Source: Stutzerimonas nosocomialis (GTDB lineage: Bacteria; Pseudomonadota; Gammaproteobacteria; Pseudomonadales; Pseudomonadaceae). Taken from it: DNA of 47,621 bases. Both the position numbers and the translations under genes were made by a program. Below are positions 16,856-27,413 of this stretch, piece after piece (the first letter of the stretch is position 1; each line of letters begins with the position of its first letter). The stretch lies in contig NZ_QLAE01000038.1 in the NCBI RefSeq assembly GCF_005876855.1, positions 1 through 47,621 on the forward strand, written 5' to 3'. The notes under the pieces are model-generated. The model saw only the letters and a program-made list of their open reading frames with translations. It made no database searches and was not told where the DNA came from.

Positions 16856-16884
16856 TTGGACCTGCATTGGGGTGTAGATATAAT
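16856..16884 (+). promoter_or_regulatory. Sigma-70 promoter for ETF-ubiquinone oxidoreductase
   Basis: TTGGAC (16856-16861), 17 bases, then a consensus TATAAT (16879-16884). Transcription would start near 16891, giving a leader of about 70 nt. The -35 lies one base from the PsrA-type palindrome, so a bound regulator would block it. Confidence 0.75.
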
Positions 16885-16961
16885 CTGCCGCTCGGCCAGC
16901 ACAGGGACCGGCCTGGGTCCTCCATCTTATAAAATTTCAAGCCTTGAGTAGGAGATAGCTA

Positions 16962-18614
16962 ATGGAACGCGAATACATGGAATTCGACGTCGTCATCGTC
17001 GGTGCCGGCCCCGCGGGCCTATCGGCTGCCTGCCGGCTGAAGCAGAAAGCCGCCGACGCCGGCCAGGAGATCAGTGTCTGCGTCGTCGAAAAAGGTTCCG
17101 AGGTAGGCGCGCACATTCTATCCGGCGCCGTGTTCGAGCCCCGCGCGCTGAACGAGCTGTTTCCCGACTGGCAGGCCCTTGGCGCGCCGCTGAACACTCC
17201 GGTCAAGCGCGATGACATCTACCTGCTCAACAGCGCCGAAAAAGCCACGAAAGTGCCGAACTTCTTCGTACCGAAGCCGATGCACAACGAAGGCAACTAC
17301 ATCATTTCCCTCGGCAACCTGTGCCGCTGGCTGGCGCAGCAAGCCGAAAACCTGGGTGTCGAGATCTACCCGGGCTTCGCCGCCCAGGAAGCCCTGATCG
17401 ACGAACAGGGCATCGTTCGCGGCATCATCACCGGCGACCTGGGCGTCGACCGCGAAGGCAATCCGAAGGAAGGCGTTTACACCCCCGGCATGGAGCTGCG
17501 TGGCAAATACACCCTGTTCGCCGAAGGCTGCCGCGGCCATATCGGCAAACAGCTGATCAAGCGCTTCCAGCTCAGCGCCAACGTCGATCCGCAGCACTAC
17601 GGCATCGGCATCAAGGAGCTCTGGGAAATCGATCCGGCCAAGCACGAGCAGGGCCTGGTCGTGCACACCTCCGGCTGGCCGCTGAACAAGGAAAACCCGG
17701 GCGGTTCCTTCCTTTATCACCTGGAGAACAACCAGGTCGTGGTCGGCCTGATCGTCGACCTCGCCTACAGCAACCCGCACCTTTCGCCGTTCGACGAGTT
17801 CCAGCGCTACAAGCACCATCCGGTCATCAAGCAGTACCTCGAAGGCGGCAAGCGCATCTCCTACGGCGCACGCGCGCTGGTCAAGGGCGGCTTCAACTCC
17901 CTGCCGAAGATGGTCTTCCCGGGCGGCGCGCTCATCGGCTGCGACCTCGGCACGCTCAATGCCGCCAAGATCAAGGGCAGCCACACTGCCATGAAGTCCG
18001 GCATGCTGGCCGCCGAAGCCATCGCCGCCGCCCTGGCCGAAGGCCGCGAAGCCGACGAGCTGACCAACTACGTCGAAGGGTTCAAGGCGAGCTGGCTGCA
18101 CGACGAGCTCTACCAGAGCCGCAACTTCGGGCCGGCGATGCACAAGTTCGGCCCGATCATGGGTCCGGCTTTCAGCTTCGTCGAATACAACCTGCTGGGC
18201 GGAAAGCTCCCCTTCACGCTGCGTGATACCCGCATGGATCACACCTGCCTGAAGAAGGCGGCGGATGCCGAGAAGATCAGCTACCCCAAGCCGGACGGCA
18301 AGATCAGCTTCGACAAGCTCAGCTCGGTGTTCCTCTCCAACACCAACCACGAGGAAGATCAGCCGGTACACCTGAAGCTGACCGACCCGAGCATCCCGAT
18401 CGACAAGAACCTGCCGCTCTACGACGAACCCGCGCAGCGCTACTGCCCGGCCGGCGTCTACGAGGTGGTGGCCAACGACGATGGCAGCAAGCGCTTCCAG
18501 ATCAACGCGCAGAACTGCGTGCACTGCAAGACCTGCGACATCAAGGATCCGGCGCAGAACATTACCTGGGTGGCACCCGAAGGTACCGGCGGGCCGAACT
18601 ACCCCAACATGTAA
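16962..18614 (+). CDS. Electron transfer flavoprotein-ubiquinone oxidoreductase (ETF-QO)
   Basis: This 550-residue membrane-associated flavoprotein moves electrons from reduced ETF to ubiquinone, completing electron flow from fatty-acid beta-oxidation and amino-acid catabolism to the respiratory chain. The FAD Rossmann motif VIVGAGPAGLSAA is at residues 11-23 and the EKGSEVGAHILSGAV segment near 46-60. The quinone-binding membrane-surface region lies in the middle. The 4Fe-4S cluster ligands are Cys495 (CPAGVYE) and Cys519, Cys522 and Cys525 (CVHCKTC). Length and ligands are complete. It is divergent from etfBA, its partner, and ends in its own terminator. Confidence 0.97.
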   Translation: MEREYMEFDVVIVGAGPAGLSAACRLKQKAADAGQEISVCVVEKGSEVGAHILSGAVFEPRALNELFPDWQALGAPLNTPVKRDDIYLLNSAEKATKVPNFFVPKPMHNEGNYIISLGNLCRWLAQQAENLGVEIYPGFAAQEALIDEQGIVRGIITGDLGVDREGNPKEGVYTPGMELRGKYTLFAEGCRGHIGKQLIKRFQLSANVDPQHYGIGIKELWEIDPAKHEQGLVVHTSGWPLNKENPGGSFLYHLENNQVVVGLIVDLAYSNPHLSPFDEFQRYKHHPVIKQYLEGGKRISYGARALVKGGFNSLPKMVFPGGALIGCDLGTLNAAKIKGSHTAMKSGMLAAEAIAAALAEGREADELTNYVEGFKASWLHDELYQSRNFGPAMHKFGPIMGPAFSFVEYNLLGGKLPFTLRDTRMDHTCLKKAADAEKISYPKPDGKISFDKLSSVFLSNTNHEEDQPVHLKLTDPSIPIDKNLPLYDEPAQRYCPAGVYEVVANDDGSKRFQINAQNCVHCKTCDIKDPAQNITWVAPEGTGGPNYPNM

Positions 18615-18617
18615 GAC

Positions 18618-18644
18618 AAAAAAGGCTCCCTCGGGAGCCTTTTT
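18618..18644 (+). terminator. Intrinsic terminator after ETF-QO
   Basis: AAAAGGCTCCC-TC-GGGAGCCTTTTT, a hairpin of at least seven GC-rich base pairs extended by A/T pairs and followed by a T tract, four bases after the ETF-QO stop. The A tract on the other side could also let it act for the convergent DUF1285 gene. Confidence 0.93.
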
Positions 18645-18670
18645 CACATCTGCGCAGCGTTCGCCAGGGG

Positions 18671-19237
18671 CTAGCCTTGCGGCCCGAGGGCAAAGAACTC
18701 GCCGTGGCTCCAGACCCCCAGCCACGTCTGGCCATCGATCTCCCGGGGCACCGCCAGCTCCACCAGCTGGTAGAACACGTTGCGACCGATCAACGCCTCG
18801 AGGTTCGCCCTGACATGGACGTAGGGCGCCGGCTCCTGCGTCTGGGGATCGAGCTCGACCCGCAGGGGATGCTCCGGACCCGCCTCGGCCTCGTCCTCGA
18901 CATTGGTGACGAAGCGCAGCACCTGCCCCTCCCCCTCGCCCAGGACTTCGAGACGCACCGCCACGAAGGGTGCGTCCTCGACCTGGATGCCGACCTTCTC
19001 GACCGGCGTCACCAGGAAATAATCGTCGCCGTCGCGCCTGATCACGGTGGAGAACAGACGCACCATCGCCGGCCTGCCAATGGGAGTACCGAGGTAGTAC
19101 CAGGTGCCGTCCCGGGCAATCCGCATATCCAGATCGCCGCAGAACGGCGGATTCCAGAGATGGACCGGAGGCAGTCCTTTCTTCTCGCTTTTCGGAATCT
19201 GGCCAAGCAGGTCGTTGGCCTTGCCGGAAACGGGCAT
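18671..19237 (-). CDS. DUF1285 domain-containing protein
   Basis: A 188-residue cytoplasmic protein of the DUF1285 family, conserved beside the etf locus in pseudomonads. Conserved parts are PPVHLWNPPFCGDLDMRI (residues about 22-39), DGTWYYLGTPIGRPAMVRLFS (40-62, given in part), VTPVEKVGIQVEDAPF and the C-terminal VWSHGEFFALG. The function is unknown. ATG 19237 has GAGGAG nine bases upstream and gives a natural N-terminus; the upstream frame is discarded. Ten bases separate it from the DUF4823 gene, so the two are likely co-transcribed. Confidence 0.88.
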   Translation of the reverse strand: MPVSGKANDLLGQIPKSEKKGLPPVHLWNPPFCGDLDMRIARDGTWYYLGTPIGRPAMVRLFSTVIRRDGDDYFLVTPVEKVGIQVEDAPFVAVRLEVLGEGEGQVLRFVTNVEDEAEAGPEHPLRVELDPQTQEPAPYVHVRANLEALIGRNVFYQLVELAVPREIDGQTWLGVWSHGEFFALGPQG

Positions 19238-19247
19238 AGCGTTCTCC

Positions 19248-19850
19248 TCAACGTCCGAGGCCAAGCAGGCGCCGGGCATAGTCGCGTAACGGCGGGCCCA
19301 GGAACTGATCCGGCTTGGCGTCATAAAGGGTCAGGATGCCGCCACGGGTGCGAATGCGCGCATTGTCCACCTGATAGCGGGTCCCGGTTTCGATCAGCAT
19401 GAGCTGGATGACACTGGTATCCACGCCCAGCCGATCGACCACACGCTGATCGTCCCATTCCTCATAGGTGCCGATACGGTCGTCCGCCGCGGCAAATCGC
19501 GTGTACAACAGGTAATGGGCACCATTGGCCGCCGCCTGGTTCAATGCGTCTTCGAGACCCGCCGGCTCCGGCGCACGCCGAACCATGGGGAAATACTCGA
19601 CGAAACCCTTGAAGGCCTCTTCAGCCACCACGTTCGGCCGCGGATGGAACTGGCCCGGCGGCACGAAGTGGCCCTGGGCAATATAGATGAGGGAATCCGG
19701 CTGGATGCGCCAGGTGGCGGAACGCTGCGTATCGCTGTGATCGAGAATGCCGGCATCGCGCAGGTGATAGCGCGTGCCCTCGGCCATGTCGCTCACTTTC
19801 ATGCAGCCGCTCAACAGCGTCAGCACCAGCAGCAGGCTCAAATACTTCAT
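19248..19850 (-). CDS. DUF4823 family lipoprotein
   Basis: A 200-residue lipoprotein: signal peptide MKYLSLLLVLTLLSGC with lipobox LSGC (Cys16), followed by a globular periplasmic domain. The segment IAQGHFVPPGQFHPRPNVV and the ANGAHYLLYTRFA strand match the DUF4823 family of Pseudomonas. There are two adjacent ATG codons; the second, 19850, has the better spacing to the GGAG. Function unknown. It is upstream of DUF1285 in the same orientation. Confidence 0.85.
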   Translation of the reverse strand: MKYLSLLLVLTLLSGCMKVSDMAEGTRYHLRDAGILDHSDTQRSATWRIQPDSLIYIAQGHFVPPGQFHPRPNVVAEEAFKGFVEYFPMVRRAPEPAGLEDALNQAAANGAHYLLYTRFAAADDRIGTYEEWDDQRVVDRLGVDTSVIQLMLIETGTRYQVDNARIRTRGGILTLYDAKPDQFLGPPLRDYARRLLGLGR

Positions 19851-19946
19851 CATCGTCTCCAGGCCGGCGACGGAAAACCGGCGATCCCCGAGACAATGCA
19901 GCATCCAGGCCATCGCACAGGAGCGGACCCGGCAGGGGACCGCGGA

Positions 19947-20567
19947 TCAGTCGCGCTTGCGCTTGTTGCCCATGCGCACGCCGATGTCCATCAGGAACTG
20001 GAAGAACCCCTCCTGATCTTCGAGCACGCTGCTCCAGAAAGGCGAGTGATACAGCGCCACGGCACCGTGCACCAGCGCCCAGGCCGCGCAGTAATGGAAG
20101 TAAGGCGGGACGTCTTCGAGCTTGCCCTCGGCGATGCGACCCTTGATCAGCTGGGTCAGGTGTTCGAAGTTTGACGCGCGGATCTTGTGCAGCTCCTCGA
20201 CCATGTCCGGCACCTGGTTGCCCTTGACCAGCTTTTCCTCAAGGCGGTCGAACAGGCGATAGCGCTGCGGATCGCGCATGCGGAACTCGAAATAGGCGCG
20301 CGAAAGCGCTTCCTTGTCGCGGTCGACGTCCGGCGAATGGAGCAGCTCGTTCAGGTCGCGCTCGTAGTCGAGCATCAGCCGCAGGTAGATTTCGGCCTTG
20401 GACTTGAAGTGCTTGTAGATCGTGCCTTTGCCGATGCCCACCGTGTCGGCGATCATCTCCACGGTGACGCTGTCTTCTCCTTGTTCGAGAAAAAGCTGCA
20501 ACGCGGTATCGAGGATTTCCTGTTCGCGCCGCCGAAACTCGCGGACTTTTCGAGGTTCATTCTGCAT
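19947..20567 (-). CDS. TetR/AcrR family transcriptional regulator
   Basis: A 206-residue TetR regulator. The N-terminal helix-turn-helix spans residues 15-60, with ILDTALQLFLEQGEDSVTVE, then IADTVGIGKGTIYKHFKSKAEIY containing the recognition helix (split here for brevity). The C-terminal ligand-binding domain is all-helical. The genomic position corresponds to the TetR gene near etf in P. aeruginosa (PA2957 from memory), whose ligand I do not know. It is divergent from the class V aminotransferase with 80 bases between the starts, making that gene a candidate target. Confidence 0.92.
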   Translation of the reverse strand: MQNEPRKVREFRRREQEILDTALQLFLEQGEDSVTVEMIADTVGIGKGTIYKHFKSKAEIYLRLMLDYERDLNELLHSPDVDRDKEALSRAYFEFRMRDPQRYRLFDRLEEKLVKGNQVPDMVEELHKIRASNFEHLTQLIKGRIAEGKLEDVPPYFHYCAAWALVHGAVALYHSPFWSSVLEDQEGFFQFLMDIGVRMGNKRKRD

Positions 20568-20647
20568 AGGTTGAGAAGACTGCGGGGTGGAAAATCGAAG
20601 CGGGATATTATGCCTATCTAGCCCAGAAATGCACGGAACATCAGCCT

Positions 20648-21781
20648 ATGAATGCGTACGACGAGCAATTCCCGCACCCCGCCGGCCTGCGCTACCTCAA
20701 TCATGCGGCCGTCGCGCCCTGGCCCCGGCGGGCAAGCGATGCCGTGACGGCCTTCGCCCGGGAAAACCACACCATCGGCGCCCGTGACTACCCGAAATGG
20801 CTCGAGGTGGAACTGCGCCTGCGCGAACGCCTGGCCCGCCTCCTCAACGCGCCCAGCAGGGCCGATGTCGCGCTGGTGAAGAATACCTCCGAGGCGCTGT
20901 CGTTCGTGGCGTTCGGGCTGGACTGGCGCTCCGGCGACCAGATCGTCATCAGCGACGAGGAGTTTCCGTCCAATCGCGTCGTCTGGGAGGCGCTCGCGCC
21001 ACAAGGCGTGGAGGTCGTTCAGGTCAGCCTCAAGGGGCAGGACCCGGAAGCCGATCTGCTCGCAGCCTGCGGCCCCAGGACACGGCTGATGGCGATCAGC
21101 GCCGTGCAGTACGCCAGCGGCCTGCGCCTGGACCTGGGGCGTCTGGGCCTCGCCTGCGAACGGAGCGGCGTGCTGCTGTGCATCGACGCCAATCAGCAGC
21201 TGGGCGCCCTGCCCCTCGACGTGCAGGCCGCACGCTGCGCGTTCGCCATGGCCGATGGACACAAATGGATGCTGGGCCCGGAAGGCCTGGGCGTCTTCTA
21301 TTGCCGCAGCGACCTGCGCAGCCAGTTGAAACTCCACGAATACGGCTGGCACATGCTCGAGGATGCCGGCAACTACGACCGCAGCGACTGGCAGCCGGCA
21401 CGCAGCGCCCGGCGCTTCGAGTGCGGCAGCCCCAACATGCTCGGCTGCATGGCCCTCGAGGCCAGCCTGTCGCTGCTCGAAGAGGTGGGAATGGATCAGG
21501 TGGCCAGGCTGCTGCTCGAGCGTATCGAGTGGTTGCACAGCGGACTGGCTGCGATCGGGGGGGTCGAGCTGCTGAGCCCTCAGGCGCAGGCCAGACGCTC
21601 CGGCATCCTGACCTTCCGCCTCGAGCAACTGGATCGTGGCGCGCTGTTCGAACGGCTCAAGGCCGAGCAGGTGGTTTGCGCGCAACGCGGCGGCGGCATC
21701 AGGCTGTCGCCGCACTTCTACACCCCGGCCTCGGTGATCGACGAAACCCTGGCGATCCTCCGCGAGCTGGCCAACGGCTAG
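20648..21781 (+). CDS. Class V-fold PLP-dependent aminotransferase/desulfurase-like enzyme
   Basis: A 377-residue fold-type I PLP enzyme of the class V group (NifS/Csd/isopenicillin-epimerase relatives). LRYLNHAAVAPWP opens the fold at residue 14. The cofactor-binding KNTSEALSFVAFGL is near 78, AISAVQYASGLRLDL near 150, the Asp of IDANQQLGALPLDV near 183, and the PLP lysine in DGHKWMLGPEGLG near 205-217. The loop that carries the catalytic Cys in group II cysteine desulfurases reads IRLSPHFYTPASVIDE and has no Cys, so true desulfurase activity is unlikely. Substrate unknown. The ribosome binding site is weak. Confidence 0.9.
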   Translation: MNAYDEQFPHPAGLRYLNHAAVAPWPRRASDAVTAFARENHTIGARDYPKWLEVELRLRERLARLLNAPSRADVALVKNTSEALSFVAFGLDWRSGDQIVISDEEFPSNRVVWEALAPQGVEVVQVSLKGQDPEADLLAACGPRTRLMAISAVQYASGLRLDLGRLGLACERSGVLLCIDANQQLGALPLDVQAARCAFAMADGHKWMLGPEGLGVFYCRSDLRSQLKLHEYGWHMLEDAGNYDRSDWQPARSARRFECGSPNMLGCMALEASLSLLEEVGMDQVARLLLERIEWLHSGLAAIGGVELLSPQAQARRSGILTFRLEQLDRGALFERLKAEQVVCAQRGGGIRLSPHFYTPASVIDETLAILRELANG

Positions 21782-21825
21782 CGATCAAGGTCGGGAAATC
21801 TATTCCAAATCTGTTTAAAAATTAG

Positions 21826-21977
21826 CCAGCGCGCGCCTGCAAAGCCGCCCATTCGCGCCAATACTTCAGCAACTGGCAACGCAATCCCCCGATGCGAAGC
21901 CAGCTGAAGCCGCGAGGAACGCGGCTTCGACTCCTAATGGTCTTGACCCGGATCCCTTGGCTTCCGGGTTTTTTTTG
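21826..21977 (+). ncRNA. Candidate small RNA (RgsA-like by position), with intrinsic terminator
   Basis: The 200 bases between the aminotransferase stop and the convergent permease contain no coding frame but end in a strong plus-strand terminator and hold a second perfect hairpin, GAAGCCGCG-AGGAA-CGCGGCTTC (21906-21928). AT-rich sequence at 21797-21824, with CTATTCC and TTTAAAAAT, could hold the promoter; the 5' end is a guess. In P. aeruginosa the RpoS-dependent sRNA RgsA is, from memory, encoded just upstream of the tatD-pilZ cluster, the same neighbourhood, so this may be the orthologue. Alternatively it is a structured 3' UTR of the aminotransferase. Confidence 0.5.
21946..21977 (+). terminator. 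Intrinsic terminator, plus strand
   Basis: ACCCGGA, a ten-base loop, TCCGGGT, then a run of eight T on the plus strand. The T run is only on the plus strand, so it ends a rightward transcript (aminotransferase or the sRNA candidate) and not the permease. Confidence 0.88.
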
Positions 21978-21983
21978 CCCGGT

Positions 21984-23384
21984 TCAGCCGGCAACCGTGC
22001 GCGACGCGAGCATCTTCTGGCGCAGGCAGAAGCAGAACCAGAGGAAGAGAATCCACAGCGGAATCGCGAACACCGACAGGCGAATGCCCGGAATCAGCAA
22101 CATGATGCCGGCGATCAGCGCCACGAACGCCAGGCACAGGTAGTTGGCGAAGGGAAACCAGAACGCCTTGAAACCCGGCTCCACGCCCTGCTGCCGCATG
22201 CTGCGGCGAAAACGCAGATGCGTCAGGCTGATCATCGCCCAGTTGATCACCAGCGAGGCCACCACCAGCGACATCAGCAGCTCCAGCGCGCCCTGCGGCA
22301 GCAGGTAGTTGACCAGCACGCAGAGGAAGGTGACCAGCGCCGAAACCCCCAGCGCCAGGACCGGCACGCCCCGGCGATTGATCTTCATCAGCGCCTTGGG
22401 CGCATCGCCCTGCTCGGCCAGCCCGTAAAGCATCCGGCTGTTGCAATACACACCGCTGTTGTAGACCGACAACGCGGCCGTCAGCACGACGAAGTTGAGC
22501 ACGTGGGCCGCGGTGTCGCTCCCGATCAGCGAGAAGATCTGCACGAAGGGGCTGCTGCTGTAGGGATCGCCGGCCGCGCCCAGGGTTTGCAGCAGGCTGT
22601 CCCAGGGATACAGCGCGAGCAGCACGCTCAGCGCGCCGATGTAGAAGATCAGGATCCGGTAGACCACCTGGTTGATGGCCTTGGGAATGACGGTCCTCGG
22701 GTTCTCCGCCTCGGCGGCGGTGATGCCGACGAGCTCCAGTCCGCCGAAGGAAAACATGATGAACGCCAACGCCATCACCATGCCGCTGATGCCGTTGGGG
22801 AAGAACCCGCCGTGGCTCCACAGGTTGCTGACGCTGGCCTGCTCACCCCCCGCCCCGCCGAACAGCAGGAACAGGCCGAGCAGGATCATCCCGACGATCG
22901 CCGCGACCTTGATGATCGCGAACCAGAATTCGGCCTCGCCGAAGGCCTTGACCGTGCTCAGGTTGATCAGGTTGATGAGCACGAAGAAGGCCGCCGCGGT
23001 CGCCCAGGTCGGGATCTCGGGCCACCAATACTGAACGTACTTGCCGACGGCGGTCAGCTCGGCCATACCCACCAGCACGTACAGCACCCAATAGTTCCAG
23101 CCCGACAGGAAGCCCGCATAACGACCCCAGTACTGATGGGCGAAATGGCTGAACGATCCGGCCACTGGCTCCTCGACGATCATCTCGCCGAGCTGGCGCA
23201 TGATCAGGAAGGCGATGAACCCACCGATGGCGTACCCCAGGATCATCGACGGGCCGGCACTCTTGAGCACCCCCGCCGACCCGAGGAAAAGGCCGGTCCC
23301 GATGGCGCCGCCCAGGGCGATCAACTGGATGTGGCGGTTTTTCAATCCGCGCTTGAGCGGGCCGGTGTGCAAACTGTCGTTCAT
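21984..23384 (-). CDS. aroP: Aromatic amino acid permease-like transporter (AroP type, APC superfamily)
   Basis: A 466-residue amino-acid permease of the AAT family with about twelve membrane helices. The N-terminal LKRGLKNRHIQLIALGG is followed by IGTGLFLGSAG (helix 1 substrate loop, residues 29-39). FLIMRQLGEMIVEEPVAGSF, ELTAVGKY, FGGLELVGITAAEAENPR and TAALSVYNSGVYCNSRMLYG match E. coli AroP closely over the whole length. It probably imports Phe, Tyr or Trp by proton symport. Related ProY or PheP specificity cannot be ruled out. It lies between the sRNA candidate and tatD and has no evident operon partner. Confidence 0.85.
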   Translation of the reverse strand: MNDSLHTGPLKRGLKNRHIQLIALGGAIGTGLFLGSAGVLKSAGPSMILGYAIGGFIAFLIMRQLGEMIVEEPVAGSFSHFAHQYWGRYAGFLSGWNYWVLYVLVGMAELTAVGKYVQYWWPEIPTWATAAAFFVLINLINLSTVKAFGEAEFWFAIIKVAAIVGMILLGLFLLFGGAGGEQASVSNLWSHGGFFPNGISGMVMALAFIMFSFGGLELVGITAAEAENPRTVIPKAINQVVYRILIFYIGALSVLLALYPWDSLLQTLGAAGDPYSSSPFVQIFSLIGSDTAAHVLNFVVLTAALSVYNSGVYCNSRMLYGLAEQGDAPKALMKINRRGVPVLALGVSALVTFLCVLVNYLLPQGALELLMSLVVASLVINWAMISLTHLRFRRSMRQQGVEPGFKAFWFPFANYLCLAFVALIAGIMLLIPGIRLSVFAIPLWILFLWFCFCLRQKMLASRTVAG

Positions 23385-23514
23385 CGATCAACCTTCGATA
23401 CGGAACATGACGCAAGCCCGCCGCGTTGCCGCGAAGGGTCTGGGACTCATGGGGGAAACGGGGGCTACGGGTCGGAGGCGCGCATTGTACATCCTGCGCG
23501 CGACGCCCGAGACG

Positions 23515-24306
23515 TCATGGTGTCGCGCGAACCCGCGCCAGGGGGAACAGCCGACGGAAATTGGCGGTGGTCTGCGCCGCCAGCTCATCGAAGCCGACAC
23601 CGCGCAAGCGGGCGAGGAACTCCGCCACGTCGCGCACGTATTCCGGCAGGTTCGGCTTGCCGCGATGCGGTATCGGTGCAAGGTAAGGCGAATCGGTCTC
23701 CACCAGCAGCCGATCGGCCGGTACCTGGCGCGCAACCTCGCGCAACGCCTCGGCATTGCGGAACGTGACGATGCCCGACAGGGAGATGTAGTAACCCATG
23801 TCCAGCGCCGCCCGGGCCATCTCCCAGTCTTCGGTGAAGCAGTGCAGCACGCCGGCTTGTGGCAGATCGGCCTCCCGCAGCAGCGCCAGGGTGTCCAGAC
23901 GAGCCGCACGGGTATGGATGATCACCGGCTTGCCGGTGATCCGCGCAGCCTCCAGGTGCAGACGAAAGGACTGCTGCTGCAGCTGCGCGGCTTCCGGCTC
24001 GTAGTGGTAATCCAGGCCGGTTTCCCCGATGGCGACCACCTGCGGATGGGCCAACTCGCCCACCAGCCAGTCCAGTGCCGGTTCGGCACCGGGCTCCAGA
24101 TCCAGCGGATGGACCCCGACCGAGCAGTCCACATCGTCATAGCGCTCGGCAAGCGCCTTGACTGCCGCGGCGTTGTCGGCGCTCACGCCGATGCAGAGAA
24201 AATGCCCCACCCCACGCTGGCGTGCCGCCTGCAGCGCGGCATCGAGGGAGCCGTCATGGGCGGTGAGGTCGAGTCGGTCGAGGTGACAGTGCGAATCTAC
24301 GAGCAT
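23515..24306 (-). CDS. TatD family metal-dependent hydrolase (YcfH-like)
   Basis: A 263-residue TIM-barrel hydrolase of the TatD DNase family. Metal ligands are visible: DSHCHLD at residues 4-10, IGETGLDYH near 99, VIIHTR near 135, VLHCF near 158 and ETDSPYL near 206. The family includes 3'-5' exonucleases; in this position, beside holB and pilZ, it corresponds to YcfH. ATG 24306 is used because the family begins MLVDSHCHLD; the frame extends ten codons upstream without a better start. It is 42 bases downstream of pilZ. Confidence 0.93.
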   Translation of the reverse strand: MLVDSHCHLDRLDLTAHDGSLDAALQAARQRGVGHFLCIGVSADNAAAVKALAERYDDVDCSVGVHPLDLEPGAEPALDWLVGELAHPQVVAIGETGLDYHYEPEAAQLQQQSFRLHLEAARITGKPVIIHTRAARLDTLALLREADLPQAGVLHCFTEDWEMARAALDMGYYISLSGIVTFRNAEALREVARQVPADRLLVETDSPYLAPIPHRGKPNLPEYVRDVAEFLARLRGVGFDELAAQTTANFRRLFPLARVRATP

Positions 24307-24348
24307 CGAAGGTGCGGGGTCTCGGGCGGGATGCAACGGCGCCAGCGG

Positions 24349-24705
24349 TTACATCGTATGGGTCGGGCGATCGGACTTCAGCGCGCCGGCCAGGTAGGTC
24401 TCGATCTTGTTGCGAGCGGTGGTGTCGCCCTCGTTGAACTGCACGCCCACGCCGGCGGCGCGATTCCCTTGCGCACCCTTGGGGGTGATCCAGACGACCT
24501 TGCCGGCGACCGGAATCTTCTCCGGTTCGTCCATCAGGTTGAGCAACATGAACACTTCGTCGCCGAGCTTGTAACTCTTGTTGGTGGGGATGAACAGCCC
24601 GCCATGCTTGATGAAGGGCATATAGGCCGCGTACAGCACGGATTTGTCCTTGATGGTCAAGGACATGATCCCGTTACGCGGCCCTAGATTCGGTGGCAGA
24701 TTCAT
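24349..24705 (-). CDS. pilZ: Type IV pilus assembly protein PilZ
   Basis: A 118-residue PilZ protein required in Pseudomonas for type IV pilus biogenesis through FimX and PilB. It starts MNLPPNLGPRNGIMSLTI and carries VLYAAYMPFIKHGGLFIPT and NRAAGVGVQFNEGD, virtually identical to the P. aeruginosa protein as I recall it. The RxxxR c-di-GMP-binding motif of the wider PilZ domain is absent, as known for this founding member. ATG 24705 gives the exact family length. It follows holB after 32 bases. Confidence 0.96.
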   Translation of the reverse strand: MNLPPNLGPRNGIMSLTIKDKSVLYAAYMPFIKHGGLFIPTNKSYKLGDEVFMLLNLMDEPEKIPVAGKVVWITPKGAQGNRAAGVGVQFNEGDTTARNKIETYLAGALKSDRPTHTM

Positions 24706-24737
24706 GCGGTGTACCCAGCGTACGATTTGCGAGGATT

Positions 24738-27409
<2,672 letters not shown>

Positions 27410-27413
<4 letters not shown>

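Noticed and set aside
17118-18725. 535-codon minus-strand open frame opposite ETF-QO
   Set aside because: Antisense shadow of a gene with clear FAD and iron-sulfur motifs; it would also run through the terminator at 18618-18644.
20648-21781. Calling the class V enzyme a cysteine desulfurase (SufS/CsdA)
   Set aside because: The catalytic-Cys loop has no Cys and no suf/csd partner genes are nearby.
23478-23501. GCGCGCA/TGCGCGC inverted repeat between tatD and aroP
   Set aside because: No T tract follows it on either strand and simple GC repeats of this size are expected by chance in such DNA.
21957-23768. 603-codon plus-strand open frame opposite the AroP-type permease
   Set aside because: Antisense shadow with His/Gln/Asp-rich composition; the permease strand has full-length similarity to AroP.
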